From Candidatus Kapaibacterium sp. (GTDB lineage: Bacteria; Bacteroidota; Ignavibacteria; Kapaibacteriales; HRBIN21), in contig JANWXA010000050.1 of assembly GCA_025055465.1 (NCBI GenBank), positions 1 through 6,093 of the forward strand: 6,093 nucleotides of DNA, read 5' to 3'. Of the stretch, positions 1-5,180 are shown piece by piece (within the stretch, counting starts at the first letter, position 1; each line of letters opens with the position of its first letter). Under the pieces are notes generated by a model that was not told where the DNA came from, did no database searches, and saw only the letters and a program-made list of their open reading frames with translations. Made by a program: the position numbers and the translations under genes.

Positions 1-763
1 ATTAGAGCGCGCTCTTGTCAATTTCATGCTGGACTTCCACACACACCGCCATGGCTATCGCGAGATTTTCCCGCCTTTCCTAGTTCTCCCCAGCGCTATG
101 GAGGGAACTGGCCAGCTCCCAAACCTGCGGGACGATATGTACTACATAGAGCAAGATGGCCTGTTTCTCATACCGACCGCAGAGGTTCCTCTAACCAACT
201 ACTTCGCAGGAGAGGTACTCTCCTCAGAGGACCTTCCCCTCAAGCTGTGTGGCTACTCCGCCTGCTTTCGGAGGGAGGCGGGGAGCTACGGACGAGAAAC
301 CCGCGGACTTATCCGCATGCACCAATTCAATAAGGTGGAACTGGTTCGGTTCTGTCGCCCTGAAGATTCCTATAGCGAATTAGAGCAATTAGTGGCAGAG
401 GTGGAAGCTGTGCTGCAGGCGCTAGGGCTTGTTTACCGCGTTATCCTGCTCTGCGCTGGGGATCTGGGGTTTGCTAGCTCCAAGACCTATGATATCGAGG
501 TTTGGTCTCCCTGTCAGCAGCAGTGGTTAGAGGTTTCTAGCTGCTCCAATTTCGAGGACTTTCAGGCACGTCGAGCAAACATTCGTTTCCGCTCCAAGCA
601 TCAGGGGAGGCCAGAGTTTGTCCATACGCTTAACGGTAGCGGCTTAGCAACTCCACGCCTTATGGTAGCTCTTCTCGAGCAGTTTCAAACTCCAGAAGGG
701 ATGGTCGTCATTCCGGAGGCTTTGCGATCCTACTGTTCCTTTGACATTATTGCTCGCAAGTGA
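1..763 (+). CDS. serS: Seryl-tRNA synthetase, catalytic C-terminal part (5' truncated by window edge)
   Basis: This class II aminoacyl-tRNA synthetase charges tRNA-Ser (and tRNA-Sec where present) with serine, using ATP in the cytoplasm. The frame is open from base 2, so the apparent Met at base 26 is internal; LERALVNF precedes it and fits motif 1. About 253 residues are visible. The family is usually about 420-430 residues long, so the N-terminal coiled-coil tRNA-binding arm lies outside the window. Recognisable elements in order are motif 1 (LVNFMLDFHTHRHGYREIFPP), the serine-binding TAEVPLTN loop, motif 2 (FRREAGSYGRETRGLIRMHQF), GDLGFASSKTYDIEVW, the family signature SSCSNFEDFQARR, and motif 3 (NGSGLATPRLMVALLEQFQ). 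The gene ends at a TGA at 761-763. No catalytic residue looks lost, so it appears functional. Its + strand GC skew is near zero (about 201 G to 206 C by hand count), unlike all DNA to its right. Confidence 0.97.
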   Translation, partial: LERALVNFMLDFHTHRHGYREIFPPFLVLPSAMEGTGQLPNLRDDMYYIEQDGLFLIPTAEVPLTNYFAGEVLSSEDLPLKLCGYSACFRREAGSYGRETRGLIRMHQFNKVELVRFCRPEDSYSELEQLVAEVEAVLQALGLVYRVILLCAGDLGFASSKTYDIEVWSPCQQQWLEVSSCSNFEDFQARRANIRFRSKHQGRPEFVHTLNGSGLATPRLMVALLEQFQTPEGMVVIPEALRSYCSFDIIARK

Positions 764-813
764 ATTGCTCAGAGAGCTGATATAGGATAAAGACTGTGGA
801 AATGTGGAGACGG

Positions 814-835
814 AAGGTTTGGGAGGCCAAGCCTT
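814..835 (+). terminator. Hairpin downstream of serS (possible U-tract-less terminator)
   Basis: AAGGTTTGG at 814-822 and CCAAGCCTT at 827-835 form a 9-bp stem with one G-U pair when transcribed rightward, closed by the 4-base loop GAGG. It begins 50 bases after the serS stop, a reasonable place to end the serS transcript. No T-run follows (GCTCAACC comes next), so intrinsic termination would be non-canonical. It could equally be a structural element of the DnaA-box region. Confidence 0.4.
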
Positions 836-882
836 GCTCAACCTGTGGGTTCTGAAGCTCTGTGGAGATATGCTGCTATGTT

Positions 883-891
883 GGTGGATAA
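883..891 (-). promoter_or_regulatory. DnaA-box-like nonamer, 1 mismatch
   Basis: The + strand reads GGTGGATAA, one mismatch from TGTGGATAA, the complement of the DnaA box TTATCCACA. It has the same orientation as the perfect box at 964-972. Confidence 0.45.
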
Positions 892-933
892 TTGTGTGTA
901 GAGAGCTTTTGGGTAGGTGAGAAGCCTCGATCC

Positions 934-942
934 TGTGGAGAA
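934..942 (-). promoter_or_regulatory. DnaA-box-like nonamer, 1 mismatch
   Basis: The + strand reads TGTGGAGAA, one mismatch from TGTGGATAA. It lies 30 bases (about three helical turns) before the perfect box at 964, in the same orientation, so both would face the same side of the helix. Confidence 0.45.
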
Positions 943-963
943 AGAGGGGATTTTCCATAGAGC

Positions 964-972
964 TGTGGATAA
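964..972 (-). promoter_or_regulatory. Perfect DnaA box (TTATCCACA on minus strand)
   Basis: The + strand TGTGGATAA is the exact complement of the canonical high-affinity DnaA box. A perfect 9-mer is expected about 0.002 times in a gap this size at equal base frequencies. An inverted near-copy, TTTTCCATA (951-959, two mismatches), lies 4 bases upstream, so the pair forms an imperfect palindrome over 951-972. Confidence 0.65.
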
Positions 973-1052
973 ATAAGAGGATAGGGTGTGGATTTTTCGT
1001 GAAGGAAGTCTGCCGTAGTGAGCTTCTGAGGTTGTAGCTGGAGGGGAAATTT

Positions 1053-1058
1053 AGGTGA
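1053..1058 (+). promoter_or_regulatory. Ribosome binding site for the 1068 gene
   Basis: AGGTGA matches the 3' part of the Shine-Dalgarno consensus AGGAGGTGA and lies 9 bases before the ATG at 1068. This supports that start codon. Confidence 0.55.
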
Positions 1059-1067
1059 GAGAGGAAG

Positions 1068-1670
1068 ATGCCGTGGAAACTCTGGGCAGTAGGTGCAGGC
1101 CTCTGTTTGGCGACGCTAGGTTGTATTGTTTGGCGTGTGCCGGAGCCCGCGAGGATAGCGGTAGTTGAGCTTTCCCCTGAGCCTGGGATACCCCTTGCTG
1201 AGGATCCCGTGCGTTCTGCGCTAGGGGATATGCTATTCTTCCTGCCCAAGGGCTGGTTTGTGCTGAACTTGGGGGAGAGGGCTCCTGCTGGTATGGTAGC
1301 AGTTGGGGTTAATCCAGAGTACACACTTGCACTCACAGTTCTACTTCTGCGGCAAGCACGTAAAGACTCAGCAGGCCAGTACAACCTTGTAGAGCTCGCC
1401 CAGCAGAGCTTTGCACGGCGCCAGGCGCGGACGGCGGGCGCTATCCGCCTGGCCAGCGATTTTACCATTGTGCGGATAGGCCCGAAGACCTTTGTGCTTT
1501 ACCGGTTCAAGAATGGAGTCCGATATGTTCGGGTAGCGGTCTTTGCGTCCTCCATAGGAACAGTGTACGAAGTAGCACTCGTGCCTCTCTCATTGCGGGC
1601 GATAGATCCTCCCAGTGAAGAAGAATGTTCACGTCTGTTTGAAGGAGTCCTGCGGGCGGTTCAATTTTGA
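1068..1670 (+). CDS. Membrane-anchored or exported protein of unknown function
   Basis: I do not recognise this 200-residue protein by name. Residues 3-22 form a hydrophobic segment (LWAVGAGLCLATLGCIVW) after a short positive start, so it is probably a signal anchor or signal peptide. A Cys at about residue 19 follows TLG; this is not a good lipobox because the -3 residue is Thr, so a lipoprotein is possible but weak. The rest looks like a soluble alpha/beta domain. FFLPKGWFVLNLGE resembles the first strand of PsbP/DUF1795-like folds ('a polypeptide that starts with a lipid or membrane-facing GW strand'), followed by a hydrophobic strand (TLALTVLLLRQ), a helix with many Gln and Arg, paired strands (FVLYRFKNGVRYVRVAVFA) and a final helix. 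The fold is inferred from pattern only. It is the first gene of the cluster ending in fliK-flgD-flgE, with 12 bases to the next gene. A flagellar role is possible but unproven. Confidence 0.8.
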   Translation: MPWKLWAVGAGLCLATLGCIVWRVPEPARIAVVELSPEPGIPLAEDPVRSALGDMLFFLPKGWFVLNLGERAPAGMVAVGVNPEYTLALTVLLLRQARKDSAGQYNLVELAQQSFARRQARTAGAIRLASDFTIVRIGPKTFVLYRFKNGVRYVRVAVFASSIGTVYEVALVPLSLRAIDPPSEEECSRLFEGVLRAVQF

Positions 1671-1682
1671 GACGGTGTTGCT

Positions 1683-2129
1683 ATGCAGATCTCTCCTGAC
1701 ACAGAAGCGGTCGTTGAGTATCTACAAGCATACTCAGGGGGCCGTCTACGGAAAGCACAAGATATCGGGCTTCTTTTGGAAGTGGGGGCACGACAGGGGG
1801 TTCCCGAGATAGCGAATAAGCTCATCTTCACGGGGGCGGCTCTCTGGCATGTGTATCGGGTCTGGAAACGGCTCGAACCATCTGCCGAAGGCTATCAGGG
1901 CCTCGTGGAGGCGTTTTCCGGCAACGTTACGGAAATGCGGGTTCTGCTGCAGCGGCTTCTTGAAATGGCTCCTCAGGAAGTGCAGGAACGCTTTCAAGAA
2001 ACCTATCTTCGAGTGGCACAGGGGGCCGTGCGCAACTTGGTGGACTTGGCCCACGACCTCTCGTGGCTCAAGCGCCTCCAGAACGAAGCGCGCCACAGGA
2101 AGGGAGATCTACCTGCCGGAGAGCTTTAG
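1683..2129 (+). CDS. Small alpha-helical protein of unknown function, in the flagellar cluster
   Basis: This 148-residue protein is not one I recognise. It has no signal peptide and no clear membrane segment, so it is probably cytoplasmic. It looks almost entirely helical: an N-terminal helix (TEAVVEYLQAY), a helix with GRLRKAQDIGLLLEVGARQGVPEIANKLIF, a tryptophan-containing helix (ALWHVYRVWKRLE), then long amphipathic helices rich in Leu, Arg and Glu (TEMRVLLQRLLEMAPQEVQERFQETYLRVAQGAVRNLVDLAHDLSWLKRLQNEARHRK). That pattern suits a small bundle that binds a partner. It begins 12 bases after the upstream gene and ends 54 bases before the preferred fliK start, so co-transcription is likely. 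The ATG at 1683 has only a weak upstream purine run (GAGACGG), so the start is moderately certain. An export chaperone or regulator role is speculation from position and shape. Confidence 0.82.
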   Translation: MQISPDTEAVVEYLQAYSGGRLRKAQDIGLLLEVGARQGVPEIANKLIFTGAALWHVYRVWKRLEPSAEGYQGLVEAFSGNVTEMRVLLQRLLEMAPQEVQERFQETYLRVAQGAVRNLVDLAHDLSWLKRLQNEARHRKGDLPAGEL

Positions 2130-2172
2130 TTTGGCCGCGGAGTGCCGATATAGTCCCCTGACAGGATGTGGT

Positions 2173-2177
2173 GGAGG
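2173..2177 (+). promoter_or_regulatory. Ribosome binding site deciding the fliK start
   Basis: GGAGG lies 6 bases before the ATG at 2184, an ideal Shine-Dalgarno placement. An in-frame ATG at 2166 lies upstream of this site and has only AGG directly before it, so 2184 is preferred. Confidence 0.6.
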
Positions 2178-2183
2178 TGCAGG

Positions 2184-3134
2184 ATGCACTGTACCGATGT
2201 TCTTTCTACGGCCCCAAGGAAACCACAGCGGGCCCAACCTTCTTGCTGCCGAGAGGATGTAGACTCCGCGCGCGAGCGACGGCGCTTTCACCAACTCGTG
2301 TGTGCTGAATTCCTGCCGCAGCCAGCGACTGCCTCAGTACAGAGTTCCCAGCGTACTTCTTCGGAGGGTGAATATCTGCAGCCTCCGGCATCGAGTCCTT
2401 CTCACATTCGCTGTGAGGCTCCTCTCCCCGAGAGACAGCCTTCCTCTCATCCCCTATGGCAGGGGGAAGGAGCTGGAGAAAACTCTGGGGAACCGATGAC
2501 AGAACGGGATATGGGGCTCTCAGCCCCTGTCCCAACGTGGGAAAGGCTCTCTGACATAGCGGAGGAAGGACACGAGGGTGGAAGCACTGCCTTCCATAGC
2601 GCGCAGAAGAGCGAGGGGGGACAATGGGTGCTTTCTTTAGGGACTCAGCAGATGGACAACGGGATCCTCGGGATGGCAGCAACGAAAGGAGTTGACAGAG
2701 AAGGGATTCAGCTAAGGCCGCAGCGGATGCAGGGATTGGAGGACCTTCAGCAGCTTCGGGCTTTGTTTGCCCAAGCCATGGCGCGCGCATTGTCCTCCAT
2801 GCACGGGGAGCCACCGACGACGGCACATCTTCGGATAGAGGTGCCTATGTGGGGCTGGGTCACCCTCATGGTCACTGTCCAGAGAGAACAGGTTCATGTC
2901 CATGCTGAAGCGTCCTCGCAGGAGCTGGGGCGGCAGTTTGCTGCCGCGACCGAAGGGTTGCAGCGGATGCTGAACGAGCGGCAACTTCGGTTGGCAGAGG
3001 TTGCTGTGCGGACCCCGGAGACCTTGGTGTTTGGGGGCTCCTCCCATGATCGTAAACAACAGGGGGAGATGTATCAGGAACGGGCTTACTTTGTCCGCTC
3101 TTTTCGCTGGCATAGGCTGCATCGGGTTGTATAG
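2184..3134 (+). CDS. fliK: Flagellar hook-length control protein FliK-like
   Basis: FliK is exported by the flagellar type III apparatus, measures hook length, and switches export from rod/hook to filament substrates by touching FlhB. From the ATG at 2184 the protein has 316 residues; the in-frame ATG at 2166 would add 6, and an ATG at 2496 with GGGGAA before it is a third option. The first 170 or so residues are low-complexity, rich in Ser, Pro, Gln and Glu, as expected for the disordered ruler part of FliK. They are unusually rich in Cys (HC, SCC, VC, RC). The C-terminal part (about residues 205-285) matches the FliK C-terminal pattern: AHLRIEVPMWGWVTLMVTVQ, then VHVHAEASSQELGRQFAAATEGLQRMLNERQLRLAEVAV, i.e. 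strand-strand, then a helix ending in the 'L-x-L-x-x-V-x-V' strand. The order fliK-flgD-flgE is a standard hook-gene order. The assignment rests on this domain and on context; the N-terminus is not alignable by eye. Confidence 0.8.
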   Translation: MHCTDVLSTAPRKPQRAQPSCCREDVDSARERRRFHQLVCAEFLPQPATASVQSSQRTSSEGEYLQPPASSPSHIRCEAPLPERQPSSHPLWQGEGAGENSGEPMTERDMGLSAPVPTWERLSDIAEEGHEGGSTAFHSAQKSEGGQWVLSLGTQQMDNGILGMAATKGVDREGIQLRPQRMQGLEDLQQLRALFAQAMARALSSMHGEPPTTAHLRIEVPMWGWVTLMVTVQREQVHVHAEASSQELGRQFAAATEGLQRMLNERQLRLAEVAVRTPETLVFGGSSHDRKQQGEMYQERAYFVRSFRWHRLHRVV

Positions 3135-3151
3135 ATAGCGCGGAGAATCGC

Positions 3152-3832
3152 ATGTCTGGGATAGGAGCGTTGTCTGGCGTACGTTCTTCACAGTCTCTGG
3201 CGTCACCGGATGCAAAGGTGTTGCCGGAGAGAGAAGATTTCTTGCGTCTTCTCATAGCTCAACTGCGAGCCCAGAGCCCCATACGTCCGTACGAGGGGCA
3301 AGAGTTAGCTGTACAATTGGCAATCTTTTCGCAGCTTGAGCAGCTCCTTTCTGTGAGACAGTTGCTTGGGGTACAGGTTGAGCAGCTTTCGGGGCTGACT
3401 GAGACCCTTGGCAATGTAGCAGCTCCAGCGTTGGTGGGGACATATGTGCGGGTGGGAAGTTCGGAGTTACGACTTTCTGCCGATAAGCCGACAGAGTTTG
3501 GTTATGAGCTCCAGGAGGCAGCACAGAGTGTGCGGGTGGACATTTGTACTCCTTCGGGGCAGATTGTCCGAAGCTTGGAGTTTCGCGAAGTCCCGCCTGG
3601 GGTGCATGACGTAGAATGGGACGGGCGCTCTGCCAGTGGGGAACGACTCCCACCTGGCATATATACCGTACGCATCACAGCGGTGGGGAAAGCGGGACAC
3701 AGCGTGAAGGTGACGCCGTATGTAGCGGGCACGGTTGAAGCTGTTCGCTTTACAGCCAAAGGGGCAATGCTGCGAATCGGTGGTATAGAGGTCCCGCTGG
3801 TAGCACTTCTGGAAATACGGAAACAAACGTAG
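3152..3832 (+). CDS. flgD: Flagellar hook-capping / basal-body rod modification protein FlgD
   Basis: FlgD forms the cap at the tip of the growing hook so that FlgE subunits can polymerise; it is shed when the hook is complete. The 226-residue length is typical. Residues 28-67 carry the hook-capping signature, DFLRLLIAQLRAQSPIRP followed by ELAVQLAIFSQLEQL, which matches the usual FLKLLVAQLKNQDPL...FVAQLAQFSSLEQL. The C-terminal half has the FlgD beta domains: VGTYVRVGSSEL, then the FlgD Ig-like/Fn3 insert with SGQIVRSLEF, GVHDVEWDGRSASGERLPPGIYTVRI, and a final strand set ending GAMLRIGGIEVPLVALLEI. The stretch WDGRSASGERLPPGIY is the classic FlgD 'WDGKDxxGxxLPxGxY' turn. A GGAGAA at 3142-3147 lies just before the ATG. 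It starts 17 bases after fliK and ends 25 bases before flgE. Confidence 0.96.
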   Translation: MSGIGALSGVRSSQSLASPDAKVLPEREDFLRLLIAQLRAQSPIRPYEGQELAVQLAIFSQLEQLLSVRQLLGVQVEQLSGLTETLGNVAAPALVGTYVRVGSSELRLSADKPTEFGYELQEAAQSVRVDICTPSGQIVRSLEFREVPPGVHDVEWDGRSASGERLPPGIYTVRITAVGKAGHSVKVTPYVAGTVEAVRFTAKGAMLRIGGIEVPLVALLEIRKQT

Positions 3833-3857
3833 GTCATAATAGCGAAGAGATGTAGCT

Positions 3858-5180
3858 ATGGGACTTTCGCAATCGTTGACGACCGCACAGAGTGCATTGC
3901 GGGCGCATCAGCAGCGATTGGACGTTATCGCCAACAATGTGGCGAACGTCAACACGCTTGGCTATAAAGCCAGCCGAGCACGGTTTGCCGAGTATTTTGC
4001 TCGGCAACTCCGTATGGGGACAGCGCCAGAGGCGTCTGCTGGGCTTGGCGGCATAGACCCGCTCCAGATCGGGATGGGGGTCTACATGGCCTCTATCTTC
4101 GTGGATATGTCTCAGGGTGCGCTCACGGTTACCAATCGCCCACTGGACATGGCATTACAGGGGGAGGGGTTCTTCGTGGTACGGCTCAATGGGCAACAGC
4201 GCCTTACGCGAGCCGGGGTCTTTACGCTGGATGCACAAGGGAATTTGGTGGATGCGGTGACCGGGGCACTGGTGCAGGGATATAATGCCCTATTTGATGC
4301 GGAAGGGCGGCTGGTGCGGGACAATGCAGGGTCGGTCGTGCTTTCACGCCGTGTAGATGCCCTGCGGCTGCCTCCGGGCCTGCGCTCGCCGGCTCGTCAG
4401 ACTGAGCAGGTGCGAGTAGCGGGGAACCTCAGTGCGGGGATGACTACCGGTGAGAGCATAGCGACGAGCATCCTTATCTACGATGCCCGTGGGGGAACTC
4501 ATGAGCTGCGACTGGAATTTCGGAAGACAAGCAACCCAAATGAGTTCGAGCTCAGCCTGGCGGTGGATGGGCGCACGGTGAGGTTGCCAGCGAGTGCAAC
4601 GTTAGTGCGTTTCCGAGCGGATGGAGGCTTAGAGGCCCCGCGGTCCTTCACAGTGTCAGCCTCGGAGCTCAACACAGCGGTTGGGGCCTCTTCTCCAGTG
4701 TTTGATACGACAAGATCTCTTACGGTGCACCTTGCTCCCTCTGGAACTTCTCCCGTGGGGGTGACAAATCTTGCCGGGGGTAGCACTATTAGCTTTGTGG
4801 AGCAGGATGGTTACGGTGTGGGGGAGCTTGTGGACTTACAGGTAGAACCGAATGGCAAGCTGGTTGGGAGCTTTACTAATGGGCGGACGGAAGTGTTAGG
4901 GCAGTTAGTTATCGCAAAGGTTATGAATCCAGGGGGGCTTGTGCGGGAGGGGGATAATCTTTTTGCTGTCTCGCCCAGCAGCGGCTCCCCAGTGTTTGGC
5001 ACTGCTGGCGAGCTCTTCCCTACCACTCGGGTCATTGGTGGAGCGGTGGAAGAGGCAAACGTTGATTTGACAACGGAGTTCACAGAGCTTATAGCAACGC
5101 AGCGGGCGTTTGAGGCCGCGGCTCGAGCGGTCGCCGTGAGCGATCAAATACTGGTGGAGATCAACGCCCTGAAGCGCTAA
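3858..5180 (+). CDS. flgE: Flagellar hook protein FlgE
   Basis: FlgE is the subunit of the flexible hook that joins the rod to the filament; it is exported through the flagellar type III channel and polymerises under FlgD. The 440 residues are a normal length. The N-terminal D0 helix (about residues 4-45) has the rod/hook signature TAQSALRAHQQRLDVIANNVANVNTLGYK. The middle has TNRPLDMALQGEGFFVV (about residues 91-107) and RAGVFTLDAQGNLVD, both standard for FlgE/FlgF/FlgG. A variable beta-rich D2 region lies at about residues 175-310. The C-terminal signature NVDLTTEFTELIATQRAFEAAARAVAVSDQILVEINALKR (about residues 400-440) matches the usual SNVDLxxEFxxLIxxQRxFxANSRxIxTxDxML ending and forms the second D0 helix. 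The translation start has a GAAGAGA purine run about 9 bases upstream. The TAA at 5178-5180 overlaps the stop codon of the opposite-strand gene. Confidence 0.97.
   Translation: MGLSQSLTTAQSALRAHQQRLDVIANNVANVNTLGYKASRARFAEYFARQLRMGTAPEASAGLGGIDPLQIGMGVYMASIFVDMSQGALTVTNRPLDMALQGEGFFVVRLNGQQRLTRAGVFTLDAQGNLVDAVTGALVQGYNALFDAEGRLVRDNAGSVVLSRRVDALRLPPGLRSPARQTEQVRVAGNLSAGMTTGESIATSILIYDARGGTHELRLEFRKTSNPNEFELSLAVDGRTVRLPASATLVRFRADGGLEAPRSFTVSASELNTAVGASSPVFDTTRSLTVHLAPSGTSPVGVTNLAGGSTISFVEQDGYGVGELVDLQVEPNGKLVGSFTNGRTEVLGQLVIAKVMNPGGLVREGDNLFAVSPSSGSPVFGTAGELFPTTRVIGGAVEEANVDLTTEFTELIATQRAFEAAARAVAVSDQILVEINALKR

Larger units (their letters stand above)
764..1067. other. Candidate replication origin / DnaA-binding intergenic region
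   Basis: This 304-base gap has no convincing gene; a minus-strand frame crossing it has no recognisable protein and runs antisense into both neighbours. It is strongly G-biased on the + strand (about 110 G to 34 C by hand count, about 47% GC). It holds repeated TGTGGA-type nonamers: one perfect complement of the DnaA box TTATCCACA (964-972), two with a single mismatch (883-891, 934-942), and four with two mismatches (795-803, 803-811, 861-869, 987-995), all in one orientation. One opposite-orientation copy lies at 951-959. Chance expectation for matches with at most two mismatches, on both strands at equal base frequencies, is about 0.8, although the G-rich composition raises it. GC skew changes across the gap. 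Against an origin: there is no strongly AT-rich unwinding tract and dnaA or dnaN is not visible. The region could instead be a DnaA-regulated promoter or a DnaA titration site. Confidence 0.5.

Noticed and set aside
741..746. TTGACA -35-like hexamer at the end of serS
   Set aside because: No -10-like element lies 16-18 bases downstream, and FCB bacteria use a different promoter consensus (TTG / TAnnTTTG), which I also did not find in the gap.
822..837. Possible sigma-54 promoter (GG...TTGC) upstream of the flagellar cluster
   Set aside because: The GG to GC spacing is 9 or 12 bases rather than 10, and the GG/CC bases belong to the 814-835 hairpin.
644..1468. Long minus-strand open frame (274 residues) across the intergenic gap
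   Set aside because: It is antisense to the end of serS and much of the 1068 gene, has no recognisable domain and is Ser/Arg-rich, as expected for a shadow frame; the serS and 1068 frames explain the sequence better.
2417..2480. REP-like CCCCT/AGGGG segment inside fliK whose translation resembles 'HPLxGEGxGE' repeat peptides
   Set aside because: Only one copy is seen in the window, the stem is just 5 bp, and it stays in the FliK reading frame; there is no support for a repeat element.
2720..2970. GCAGCGGATGC twice, 240 bases apart in fliK
   Set aside because: Eleven bases encoding the common tripeptide Gln-Arg-Met; no surrounding similarity.
2206..3255. Several minus-strand frames under fliK
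   Set aside because: They lie opposite the FliK frame, whose C-terminal domain is recognisable, and have no family-like sequence themselves.
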